Shown one piece after another: positions 45,130-56,389 of a stretch of 64,000 nt of DNA. The stretch spans positions 17,998,001-18,062,000 of the forward strand of contig JAZBRS010000049.1 of assembly GCA_037176725.1 (NCBI GenBank), in the 5' to 3' direction. The DNA is from Posidonia oceanica. Taxonomy: Eukaryota; Streptophyta; Magnoliopsida; Alismatales; Posidoniaceae. The notes beneath the pieces were generated by a model. That model was not told the origin of the DNA, searched no databases, and was given only the letters and a program-made list of their open reading frames with translations. The translations under genes were made by a program, and so were the position numbers. Positions within the stretch are counted from its first letter, which is position 1; each line of letters starts with the position of its first letter.

Positions 45130-45480
45130 GCAAGGGGCAAACGAAAGTGGGTGTGGAAAACGATGCAATGCAGGACAAAATGTAGGTGGGCACGTAAAAC
45201 GGTGCAAATGCAAGCAAAAACGGACGCAGGCATGCAAAACGAGGCAAATGCAAGTGATGTGCAAAGAAAGCAGGTGTAGGCACGCAAAACGCTGCAAACG
45301 CAAAGTGAAACAAATGCATGCACTCAAAACGAGGCAACTGCAAAGGAAAACAAATGCATGCACGCAAGCGATGCAAATATGGAAGAAAACAGATGCATGC
45401 ATGCAAAACGATGCAAATGCAAGCGGTGTGCAAAGAAAATAAGTGCGGGCGCGCAAAACGATGCATGCAATGCAAATGAG
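45130..45480 (-). repeat. ~45-bp repeats related to the A-family minisatellite
   Basis: Six or more GCAAAACGATGCAAATGC-type units (CGTTTTGC on the sense strand), at the same place relative to the conserved block as the 30-bp minisatellite of the A LTR. Confidence 0.75.
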
Positions 45481-45899
45481 AATGCAATGGATGCTATGCA
45501 GTGCTTCAGGTGGGCTTATCCTGAGAATTTGAGGCCGGATCTGATATAACTTTGGTTTAAATGAAAGATCATTCAACCGGGAAGACCTGGATAGTTAGAT
45601 CGCAAAGATCCAACGGTCCGATCAAAAGTTATTCAGATTGCAAGTCAGAAGGGTCAAGAGCCAGCAAAAGTGAGCTAGCCAGGGGTCTAAGTGCAATTAG
45701 CCCCTAAATGCATGCAATGCTGGGTGGCTTACATGTTAGAAGGCTAACAATGCCCAAATGAATGCATGGGACCATGTGCAATGCCAAGGGGATGCTATGC
45801 ATGCAAGGGTATAAGTGCAGGGACCTATGCGCCATTTGAGGAAACTATAGGGGCCTATGTGCAAAATGTTCCTAGGTGTGTGCAAAACAGGGTGAATGC

Positions 45900-47040
45900 A
45901 TGCAAGAATGCTAATGCAACAATGCATGGGCAGAATGCAGGGTTAACAGCAAGATATGCATGCAAAAATGCAAGAAATGACCTAAATGCAATTTTAAAAA
46001 CATGTAAGACCTAAGTGCAATGCAAAGGAAGCATACAAACATGCAAAAGTTGAAAACAGGGACTGACATGCAATTTCAGAAAATAGTTGGACCTTAAAAC
46101 AATGCAATGTGGTTTAAAAAAATGCAACTTAAATGATGCATGCATGCAAAAAGGACTAATATGCAATTATGGCATTTTTATGGGTTTTTATGCAATGCAA
46201 TAAGGTTTAAAACAGAAACTAAATTCATGATATACAACCTGATGGACTTATATGCAATTAGAATATTTTTTTAGGGTTTTTCTACAATGCAATACGGTTT
46301 TAAAACATGCATTAAATGAAATCTATAACTAAATAGGACTGATGTGCAAACATAATAAAATGCAGGGCAAAAAATGCAATGCAATAAGGTAAAATGTGAT
46401 TTTTAAACACTATGAATGCATGCTCTGGACTAAAATGCAATAAAAATAAAACACAGGATAAAAAATGCAATGCAATATGGCAAATATGAAATTTAAATGA
46501 TTCGATAACATGTAGAGAACTTATATGCAAATAGAATAAAATGCATGATTTAAAATGCAATGCAATATGGTAAAAATGCAAATTAAATGCAATCCTAAGC
46601 AGGCAGAGGATCTATATGCAAATAAAGTATAATGCATGATTTAAAATGCAATGTAATATGGTAAACATGCAAATTAAATGAAAAAGTTAAGCATATAGTG
46701 GACTCACATGCAATAAAACAAAATGCAGAATAAAAGATGCAATGTAATATAGTTTTAATGCAAATTAAATGAAAAACTCAACAGGCGCAGGACCTGAATG
46801 CAAATAAAACATTCCCAGGGGCATGAATGCAATACATGCTTTAAATAAACATTTCAGTGCATTAAAACACATGTATGAAGGACTTGCATGCAAATAAAGT
46901 AAAGGAAAGGGCCAAACTGCAATGCAATATGATTTTAATGCAAACTTAAATGAAATTCAAACCACAGTTGGACCCAAACACAAATAAAATAAGTTGCAAT
47001 AGAAAATATTAATGCATCAAACCATAGAAAAATCAAAACT
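45900..47040 (-). repeat. TGCAAAT/ATGCAAT-rich diverged repeats (B LTR)
   Basis: Loose tandem units of ~90-110 bp containing AATGCAATGCAATATGG and ATGCAAATTAAATG. Their counterpart is at 56390-57300 in the truncated LTR. Confidence 0.8.
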
Positions 47041-48639
47041 ATATTAATCAACAGTGCTACAATGTTGCCTGACACTGCAGCATTGCTGACGGAGAAGAAG
47101 GTGCGTGCGGCAATGATCCGATGGCTGCGGCTGAGGGCCCAGAAGGTTGGAGCGGGTTCGTGCGAGCACGGTGGTGGTCTCGACGGCGATCGGCGGTGGC
47201 TGGTGCTTCCTGCCGGCACGGTGGCGGTTCTGCAGAGGAAGATGGAGGCACGCCAGCTGTTGGAGGTTGCGGAAGGCAGCGGGCGAGGTTTGGGAAGCAT
47301 CCCGGAGCTTAGGCGAGGCTAGCGGAGGCGTCGTGGAGGTGCTGCGGTGGCGGAGGCATCCGGACGACCTAGAGGCTGCTTGCAGAGAAGGAGGAGGTCG
47401 GGACAAGTGCTGGAGGGCTTAGCGAGGTCCGAAGAGGAGCGGAGCAGACTCCTGGAGTCTCGGCAGAGGTTTGGGCGAGATCTGGAGCTGTTTGGTGCAG
47501 TGGAACGGCAAGACGAAACGGCGGTGAACTCTGGCAGTTGCAGAGGTCGCATGGGCGAAGGAAGCTCTGGAATGGCGCGCGGAGGTTTGGAGAAGCTTGC
47601 TAGAGTCCTGGCGAAGCTCGGAGGACAGTCCGGAGCGACGGCGGAGCTACGGAGCAGTGGGACGACGCTAGCGGAGCTGTGGGGGCTCGTTGGGGAAGAC
47701 GACCCCACGGCGGAGTTGAAAAAATAGCCTAGGTCTCTAACCTTAGAACTAACTACCTAGGAAGCATAAATGGCAAGCGCAGAGTAAGGAAATGGGGTCG
47801 CTTACCCTTGAAGCGTGCCGGAGTCCTCTGGCAACGTTGGGTTGCCTCTTAGAAGTTGCAGGTGGTTGCTGGGCTGCTGCGGTGGCTGGGGAAGCGACGC
47901 GGCGATCGGAGCGCGTCCGTGGCATTGCGGCAAAGCTTTTGGAATGCTCAGGCACGAGCTGCGTAGCTCAGGCAGAGAAAATGGATTTTGGGTTCTCTTT
48001 GGGGATTTTTCTGGCTCAGCTCCGGCTGATGGTTCTCTGGCCCTCTCACGATGGCTTCTCAGGTTGGTGGAGGTCAGAGGAGGGTGATGGAGAGGTTTGG
48101 AAGGGGTGAAATGGGGTCTGGAGTGGAATGGGAGCTTTTGGAGTGGAATTAGCAGAAGTAGTGCGAAGGTGTTTGTGGTGGAGAGGGTGGTCTGTTGGGC
48201 GTTAGGTGGTGAGCTGGGGATCAGGTGAGGAAGCTGGGTGTGCAGTGAGTGCTGTGGAGGGGTTTGAAGGGCTGGGAGTGGCTGTGTGTGCGGAGGCAAG
48301 GTCGGGAAGCTCTGGTTTGCAATGGGTGCTCTCTCTGGTTTTCTTCTCACAAAATTCTCTTGCTCTCTGGGTGTGCTGATGGTTACTGATCGTTTGGAAG
48401 GGATGAAGAGGCGGAATTTTGTTCTGGTGATGCCACTCGAGTGGGCGTGGCTCGCACAGAAGCCTAGGATGGGTTTGGACAGGTCTGGCAGGGTGTTGGC
48501 AGTGAGAGGGGAAGCCAGTGAAAGGTGGCTCTGTGAGGCTAAGGCCGCCGCACGATGGCGTGGAGGCAGGAGGAAGAGTGTGCGGTCATGCAGGTGGTTG
48601 TGAGTGTGTGTGTGTGTGCAGGAGGGGTGGCGTGCATTC

Positions 48640-49260
48640 GGTTTGAAAAAGGAGGGAAAGGGGGAGGAAGGTTCTGCAGGAGAGGAGAAGAAGAAGCAAG
48701 GGAGAAGGGAGGAGGAAGGCCTGGAGCGTGGGCCGGGCTTTGCTGGGAAAGAAGAGAAAAGAAAATGAAGAAGTGGGCCGGGCTGGGAATGAGTGGAAAA
48801 AAGAAAACAGAAAAGAAAGAAAGAGAGAAATAAGGAAGGGAAGAAAAGAATGAAAGGAGGAAGGAAGGAAAGAGAGAAAGAAAAAGGGGAAGAGTTGGTG
48901 GGCTTGGGCTTTAGAGAAGAATGGTGGAAAAAGGAAAGGAAGGAAGGTGGATTGGGCTTCGGAGAAAAAGAAATGGGAAAATAGAAAAGAAAGAAAGAAA
49001 GAAGAAGGAAAGAAAGGAGGAAAGAAAGGGAAAAAGGAAATTAAAAATGAAATAAGATGGAATAAAATAAAATAAAAATAGAAATAAAATAGAAGGAAGG
49101 AAGGGGAAGAAGTGAGGAGGAGCAAGAGTGGGTTGGGCCCATGGAGAGCAAGAAAAGAAGAAAGAAAGGGAGGAAAAGAAGGAGAAAGAGCGAGAGGATA
49201 GAGAGGAGAGAGAAAAGGATAATGAGGAGAGAGAAAAGGATAATCAGAAAAGAAAGAGGG
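48640..49260 (-). repeat. GA-rich (sense CT-rich) low-complexity U3 (B LTR)
   Basis: Almost pure purine on +, giving Lys/Glu/Gly-rich or Ser/Phe/Pro-rich frames of no meaning. Repeated at 58900-59510 with an expanded GAAA tract. Confidence 0.9.
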
Positions 49261-49513
49261 AGAAGGGCTTGGGCTTGTGCATAAATGGGAGTGTCCTGTG
49301 CTAATCTTGGATTTAAGTGTTGACCTTGGGTTTAAGAGGTGCTATCCTAGAGCTTTTCTAGGATTTTAGGAGTGATTTACCTAGGGTTTTTCTAGGGTTT
49401 TGGTGAGTGCAAACCTAAAGTTCTTCTAGGGTTTTCTAAGGTTTAAAAAAAAGAGTTTTGAAGCCACCAGAGAGAGAACCACCAAATGAGCATGTCAAAA
49501 TGGGGTGTCTACA

Positions 49514-49526
49514 GATGCCCCTCCCT
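49514..49526 (-). promoter_or_regulatory. Polypurine tract of element B
   Basis: - strand AGGGAGGGGCATC directly precedes the LTR start TGTAGACACC, which identifies this LTR as the 3' one. Confidence 0.8.
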
Positions 49527-51010
49527 GAGCGAGGCCAAGTGAAGCGAGACCGTGGCTCAGGGTTGACAAGACACCCCACCTGACGCTAGAAAGAGCCAGG
49601 TGTTGCTATAGGTGTGAGTCACTTATTCGGTGGATGCACCAAAAATCTTGACTCGATGCCACAATGCGAATGTTGATGGAAGATGCCAATGCAATGCAAT
49701 GTGTGCTAATGCAGATGTTAGTGCAAATGTTAGTGCAAATGCGAATGCTGATGTAGTGTTGATATGCTACTGATGTTAATGCTGATGTTGAACCAATGTG
49801 CTAATGGTGCATGTGCGGATGCTGTGCTTGAGGAAATGCTGTGCTGATGCAGTGAGTGTTGGTGCTAGTGCTAATGCTGCGGGTGCTTGCTATGCTGCGA
49901 GTGCTAATGCTGATGCTGCGAATGCAGCCACCAAACACGGAATGCTGGTGCAGTGCAGTGTGATGCATGCCGAAGCGAGGAGAAGCAGAAAGTGTGACGA
50001 TGCAATGCGACAAGTTGGCTGCTCGTCCAAGCTTGTACAGCAGGGGCTCTAGAAGGACTAACGCGCTTGCCGCTCCGGCAGGTTGGCTGCTAGTCTGGGG
50101 GAGGCCAAAGGTCCTTGTTCGTTCGGGACAAGTGAAATAAGCAAGAACTTACGAGGCCGCGAGAAAGAGAAAAGGCTTGCCCCTGGTCGAGGCAGCAAGC
50201 AGGCGGAAAAGGCAGGAAGTGCGATGCAATGCAGGAAGCTGAATGCAAATGCAGATGAATGCGAACACTAGAATGCTGTGCTAATGCAAATGGTATGCTT
50301 ATGCTAATGCTTGCTGCACTGTACTCCTCTAGGGGAAAGCGGAATGGTGCATGCACGCGGAAAAGTAGAAATGCAATGCAATGCTGTCAATGGCTAATAC
50401 AGGTAGGCCAGATGACAGGGGTGCCATTCGCAAAGCTCGGCTGTAGACGAATGGCGGTGCAAACGCATGAAGTAAAGCTAAAAGTAAAGATGCTAAAAGT
50501 AAAGCAAAGGATGTGCATGCAATGGCGGGTACGAAATGCCCGAGAAAGCGAAATGCAGAAGTTAGTGTAAGGACCACAGAGGAGTAGCAGCGCAATAAGG
50601 GTTCAATGTTATGCAATGTTATGCAGTGAAATGTAGGGTATACCGTGGAACGCCGGGCATGCAAAACCAAGAAAGCGATCCCAAGGCCGTGCAGTACTGT
50701 GAGTATCATCCAAAGCCGGCAAGCTACGAAAGTCTTGCGGGTGCTGAGGATGATACCTTAGGCAATACGCGAGCCAGGGGTTCGAATCCTAAGCGTGCGA
50801 TATCCATGTAATGATGAAATGCAATGCTAGGACTGACTCTACAAGGGATACAAAGAAGCTATATGATGTCATGCAATGCGAATGCTGTGAAATGCAATGT
50901 ACAAACAATGGAACGCCGGGCATGCGAAACCAAGAAATCGATCCTGGTTGTGCGATGTCCGCGTGATGATGAAATGCTAATGCCATGCAACAAAATGCTA
51001 TTAAACTACG
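49527..51010 (-). other. 3' untranslated region of B, low complexity
   Basis: Contains (AATGCTGATG)-like words at 49640-49930 and a stretch at 50155-50225 resembling the A1 tail. No coding region. GGTTCGAATCC at ~50780 looks like a tRNA B box but has no tRNA around it. Confidence 0.6.
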
Positions 51011-51019
51011 ATGAAATGG

Positions 51020-51250
51020 GTGATAGGTTAACATACCTATCGCCGAATAGTTAGGGCTATCGGCCCGACCTATCGCTGGATAGTTAGGGCTATCGGCCCG
51101 CTGAGGAGTTGACGGATTCACCACCGGATAGTTGGGGCTATCAGCTCGCGAAGAGTTAATGGACTCATCACCGGATAGTTGGGGCTATCAGCCCACGAGG
51201 AGTTAACGGACTCATCATCGGATAGTTGAGGCTATCAGCCCTGATGAGGG
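51020..51250 (-). repeat. Hairpin array of element B, first block
   Basis: About five ~45-bp units with GATAGG-TTAACATA-CCTATC (51022-51041), GATAG-TTAGGG-CTATC and GAGGAG-TTAACGGA-CTCATC (written on +). On the sense strand these match the A1 dyads with TCCGTTAA loops and CCCTAAC loops. Confidence 0.88.
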
Positions 51251-51375
51251 TGGAGAGTGGTGGGACATTGAACCGGGAGGTGCGGCAGAGGTCCATAGAC
51301 CGTCCCGCAACAGTTGGGGATTGTCAAGCCAAATGCAGATGGAAATGGGATACCATGGGGCAGCAAATAAAGATG

Positions 51376-51690
51376 CCCCTGGTATCGGTGAACGATACCA
51401 GGGGACAGCCGAAGTGCCCATGGCATCAAAATGCAAGGTAGAGGCAAAACTAACGAGTTTGCTAGTCGAGTAGTTAGGGCTACCAGCCCGAATGCAGTGA
51501 GATGGATGTAAGGGATCATCGCGCAAGGTGCAAGGCCGGTGGGGAATGCAATGGAATAATGCAAATGCAAGGGTGATAGGTTATCAGACCTATCGCTGAA
51601 TAGTTAGGGATATCAGCCCGCTGAGAGGAAGGAGGGCAATACCACAGGGCAGCAAAAAGATGCCCCTGGTATCAGGGATGATACCAGGGG
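51376..51690 (-). other. Two copies of the 11-bp-stem hairpin (B), with further units between
   Basis: CCCCTGGTATC-GGTGAAC-GATACCAGGGG (51376-51404) and CCCCTGGTATC-AGGGAT-GATACCAGGGG (51663-51690), written on +. Each is the counterpart of 14663-14689 in A1. On the sense strand the 3' flank GGGGCATCTTT is the same as in A1. Between them (51460-51620) lie more GATAGGTTATCAGACCTATC-type units. Confidence 0.88.
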
Positions 51691-51799
51691 ACAGCCGAAG
51701 CGTCCCTGGCATCGAAATGCAAGGATGGATGGATGGTAAGTTGGTGGACTTATTACCGAGCAGTTAGGGCTGCCAGCCCGGATGCAGAATGATGCAGAG

Positions 51800-53190
51800 A
51801 GAAAACAGTAACCCATCGTGGTAGGCGTGCAATGGTCTCAGCGTGGGCATGCAATGCAACATCACGGGGTGACAAACAATGGACATGTCGGTCATCACAG
51901 ACCTGCCCAACGCGGTGGGCGGCAAATTTTGAAAAGCACGGAGCCTCTGAGTGAGGCAGGCAAAAGTGCTCATCCTTGGCTCCGATTTTCGAAAACAGAG
52001 AGAAGGGAAGATAAAAATATATTACAGCATGCTTTTTTTGGTGGCTTTGGACTCAAAGCAACTATTCCAAGAGGGTGCTTCTATGCCTTTGGACTCAGGA
52101 GATCTTGATCCTTGAGCAACGCCATGCCGAGTTGTGGTTGGTGGCTCTCTTTCTCACTCTTGGCTTGGGATGAGGCCTCAGCTTTGCAGAGTATAGCCTT
52201 TGGCTGCAGGGATAGCAGAAGCATTGGATGCAGCTTCACAACCTCTGTCTCAATTCCTCGAGGACCGACTTCTGCTTTTGACGCTCACGGACAGATCTTT
52301 CTTTTCCCTTCATGAGTGACTGGTGTTGCATCTAGCCTGGAGGTAAAGTTGTCTGCATAGGGAATTGCAGCGTGCTGCTGTGCTCGGAGGGTGGGGCCAG
52401 GTCCTCCTGATAAGGTATCCTGTGCATTTGCCAGTGTGGCGCTTGAAGTTGATAGCTGAGGGGGCTTCGACGCTCGCTCGAGTCACTCCTCTTATGAGCG
52501 CCTTCTTTCTTCAACTTCTTTCTTCATTTTTCTTTTATGCTCAGCATGCATATCATGTTATCATATTCTTTTGCTCACATGATCTCTATTCTTTTGGATA
52601 TGCATGTCTTCACCCTCTTGGGGTAGCAGTCCCAGATGAGGCGTTAAGAGTTCGGCTGATTGGCGTACACCTTCAGCCTCTGCAACGTGTAGACAGTCTC
52701 TGTCTATGCTCTGCTCTGCTTTGGTCCTCTCCATGTCTAGTGGACTCTCTTAATAAGGTGGATCTCGCTTCTAGAGTTCTGAAACTCAGCGAGATGCTCT
52801 ATTCTGCTCTCAGTCTCACTATGTGGCCACATGCAAGAGATGGCACTGCTCGAGTGAGTCCCGCCTGAGATTGTCACTGCTTGACATCCTCTAGGCGCTG
52901 TTTGTTTGTCCAAAGCCGGTTTCTGATTATGAAAATGTTTATGTGTTTTGTAGATTTTACACATGCTTTTGGCTTTGTGGGTTTTGTGATTTTTATGATT
53001 TTTGCTTTTCTAGAAAAAACATAAAATCGAAACCAGTAGCAAGGGAAAGCATGTTTTTTGCAGTTTTTTGGCCTTTTTTTTTTTGATGCTTTTGTCTTTT
53101 TCAAGATGTATGAAATGATATGTACATGCAATAAATGACAATGCATGATGACAGATATGTGCAAGGTGAGGGATATGCATGCAAAGTGAT
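51800..53190 (-). other. Unassigned internal part of B
   Basis: Mixed-composition DNA without a recognised domain. A short - strand frame at 52737-52964 is rich in charged residues (ETESRIEHLAEFQNSRSEIH) and could be a coiled-coil remnant of an accessory ORF. Nothing alignable to pol was seen. Confidence 0.45.
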
Positions 53191-53199
53191 TGATATGTG

Positions 53200-53405
53200 C
53201 CAGGTGATAAGTTGATGGACCTATCACCGGATAGTTAGGGCTATCAGCCCGATGATGATAGGTTGACAAACCTATCGCCGAATAGTTAGGGGTATCAGCC
53301 TGATGATGATAAGTTGACGAACTTATCACCGAGCAGTTAGGGGTGCCAGCCTGAATGATAAGTTGACGGACTTATCGCCAAGCAGTTAGGGGTACCGGCC
53401 CCGTG
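53200..53405 (-). repeat. Hairpin array of element B, second block
   Basis: Four ~50-bp units: GATAGG-TTGACAAA-CCTATC (53257-53276), GATAAG-TTGACGAA-CTTATC (53308-53327) and GATAAG-TTGACGGA-CTTATC, alternating with CCGGATAGTTAGGGCTATC-type or GAGCAGTTAGGGGTGCC-type dyads. Confidence 0.9.
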
Positions 53406-53919
53406 CAGAATGCATGTAGAAAAAAAAAGCATGTTTTTTAGGTTTTTGCTGTTTTTATGCTTTTTATGATTTTTTGACATGGCAAGAAAATGCAAAAACA
53501 AAACAAAACGAAAAGAAAAGACAGTGCAGGAAACAAAAGAGAGGTAAGAGGGACTTACTTGTCAGCGACCTCGGGAGGGAGGTGCTGGGTCTGCTCCTAC
53601 GCTGCTGATGCTGTAGGCGGGATCTGCTATCGGCAGTGCTGGGAGCACTAGGGCTGCTGATGCTAGAGGAGAGGCTAACCTGGATGGTACTGCGACTGGG
53701 CTTGCTGTCGATTCTGCCGTTGCACTTCCGAGCGTCCCCTGGGCAAACAGGGAAAGGTAGGAAGAGGAGATTGCACCGACGAGATCGAAAGGACCCACCA
53801 GGGCGGTGTCGGACTCAGAGAAGATTGGGGTAGCCCCCTGAGGTTCCGGTATCTGCGGAGCTTGTAGGCTTGGAAGAGGAAGGGCCAGCTACACTAGGGT
53901 GTGCAAGTGCAGATGTGTG

Positions 53920-55978
53920 TGTAGCCTCCTACGGACTGACAACGAGGGTTCCGTTGTCAACCAGGTCCTAGACGACATCCCGGAGAGTGAGGCAATTATC
54001 CGTCGAGTGCCCTGGGGCTTGATGGTAATCACAGTGCTTGCTCGCATCATACCACCTTGGAAGAGGGTTTGGTGGCGAGCGAGTTTCCGGGAGCCTCAGA
54101 AGCGTCACGACCCAAGGAAAGACGGCGCTTAGTGGTTCACCAAGTGGGGTGAAGTTGCTCTCAATGCGGCGGCCTCATCTTCGCTTAGGCTGTTGTCCTT
54201 GCCGAGCTGGTGCAACGTGATGCACTGGCTCAACGGTGGCAGTGTGTGCAGTGGATGCGTAATTAGGTGCGTGCACTAGCGAAAAAGGGTCTGGCTGACT
54301 TTCTGCATAGGCATGCTCTGCGGGAGGATCAGCGCATGCTTCGGTGTGCTGCCCGGAGCAGTCGGAAGCGGAGTTGTTGCTGTTGTTGCGGCTACGGCGA
54401 TTGCTGGTGTTGTTGGCCTGCCTAGCCAATGCAGAAAGTGCGGGAAAATGCCCACTTCGCAGTGAGCTTTCCACACCAGCGCCAGCCCTAATCAGCGATG
54501 TAAAGCAAGTGATGTGCTGAATGCAAAGTAGAGTCCCAGTCACTGGCAGTGCCCCTTTGACAATCATCTCGACAGAATCCTCCTAGGAGGGTCTATCTTT
54601 GACCTGGGCAATTGTGGAGCACCAACGACCAACATACTCCCCGAATGGCTCTTGGGGCCTTTGCCGGATGGCGATAAGATTCGCCCGCTTGGGGATCATG
54701 TCGAGGTTGAAATAATTCTGCTCAAGGAAAGCTTGAGAAAGACCAGTCCAAGTCTGAATCGCAGCCATGTCAAGGGACGTGAACCACTTGAGCGTGGGGC
54801 CGGTCAAACTCTTCTGGAACAGGCAGATAAGGAGCCTTTCATCAGCTTGAAGTTGAGTAAGGTCCCCGCAGTATGCCTTCAGATGCGAGATGGGGCAGCC
54901 TCTACTATTGTATTTATCGAAGACCGGGATGCGGAATTTTGAAGGGAGTACGGCCTATGGAAAGAGACAGAGGTCACCAAATTGGTAGGGCTGATGGTCC
55001 TGGCCTTGCACTTGACGAAGTGCTTGCTCTAGATCACCCAACCTAGTAAGGAAGGCGTATGAGGTTGCTGCTGTCGAGACTGATGCAGCGAAGGCAGGTG
55101 CCGCGTATGCTGTGTGGGTCGCGCGAAAGCGCTCCTCCGGATCCACTGTCATGTTACTTGGTGTCGTAGCGTGAGGGCTAGCATACCCATGCGAGGGTGT
55201 AAAGTGCGGTGCTATGTATGCAGGAGCCTAAACCTAATGCAAAGAAGATGGATAGATAGTATGCTGTGCAGTGTAAGGTGTTGTGCAGGGGAGCAGCAGC
55301 TGTTGCACTGGCACGGTGCCGGGCAACGGGCCTGAGGGGTGCTGTGCTCCCAAAGGAAGGAGTTGCATGCTGTGCAAGGTGCTGTGTAGGTGCAGGAGGC
55401 TGATAATGCGCCCCCCTCGCCGAAGCTGTGAGGAGCCGGGGCGATGGAGAGGGTGGGAGTGCAGTGTAGTGAGCATGCTGAGCTACAGAGGGCGGCATTG
55501 GAACCTCAGGGGTTGGACGGGAAGAGCAGGCCACAGTCGGGTCAAGTGCGAGAGCCATGCTTCGTAACCTATCGGCCTTAGCCAATAAAGGCTGTGCTTG
55601 CGAGGCAAGGAAAGCATCGACCGACGGGCCGGGACGCAAAGAGGTGTCCGCCAAAGGGGGCACGGAAACCAAGGAAGCAACAAGAGTAGATCCTATGCAA
55701 GAGGCAGCCGTAGAAGGCTAGATTCCCGAGACGGGAAGGTCCTGGGATGGAACAGAAGGCGACGCTCCTAGAGCCTGAGTGGCGGTCACCACGATTGACT
55801 CGGTGACAAGCTCCAAGTCGACTGGGGTCGACCCTTGTTCCAGATAGAGGGGCTGGGAAGTCTCCTGCACCAGTAGTGGAGAGGAGACAGGGGACATCGA
55901 AGCAGGGGAAGGAGAGACTGAAGTCGGTATCTCCCCTGATGCCAAAGAGGAAGAGGGCTCACCGGTATGCTAGGCCAT
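53920..55978 (-). pseudogene. gag (element B)
   Basis: Start ATG 55978, whose third codon is TAG where A1 and F have CAG (MAQ). Pro/Ser-rich N-terminus, then MTVDPEERFRATHTAYA at 55152 in a different frame (+1 indel), capsid motifs LKWFTSLDMAAIQTW, FLEQNYFNLDMIPKRANL and FGEYVGRW, and finally the knuckle-like CDYHQAPGHSTDNC near 54010-54060. It is about as long as the A1 gag. Several stops. After it the protease and pol are missing. Confidence 0.88.
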
Positions 55979-56389
55979 AACGGACAACGAGCGAGTGCAA
56001 ACAGGTCTGCGGCTGAAGGCGGGGCACAAGACCTAAGGCGAGCTATCGTCGGAGGCGATAGACAGCTCAGAGACAGAGAGGGACGCTCAGGATCTTGGCT
56101 GAAGGAACCCTCACCTAGCTGCAAAACCAATAACCGTGTTAGAGGTTGGATGCAAAAAAGAGTTATTAGGGGTGGCATGATGCAGATGAATGCCCTAATA
56201 TGCGCTCTCTCACCATGCATGTCCTGAGTAGGCAGCCTACTAGGACGCACTCATGGGTAATGGGATTATGCAGACTCTAGGTCAGAAGAAAGTGGGTCCC
56301 CGTCTAAATCTTGGCCCAAAGCTCAGGTACAACGGGGTGGTGCTTTAGGAGCCTCGACCCTGCCAAAAGCATGGGTGGTACCCTCTACT
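55979..56389 (-). other. Leader remnant of B
   Basis: 56270-56389 aligns on the - strand with A1 2143-2260 (TAGTAGAGGGTACCACCC, then GGCAGGGT). The leader upstream of this, the PBS and the LTR end are deleted; the junction with LTR sequence is at 56389/56390. Confidence 0.8.

Larger units (their letters stand above)
44567..49513 (-). repeat. 3' LTR of element B
   Basis: 4947 bp; on the - strand TGTAGACACCCCATTTTG... to ...ATGATTACTACA. The start and end resemble the A-family LTR (TGTTGACACCCC..., ...ATTACTACA), as do the CT-rich U3, the TGCAT-rich part and the conserved block. GC-rich frames in 47050-48600 (both strands) are not recognised as proteins. Confidence 0.95.

Noticed and set aside
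50760..50800. tRNA gene suggested by GGTTCGAATCC
   Set aside because: No A box, anticodon arm or acceptor stem can be folded around it.
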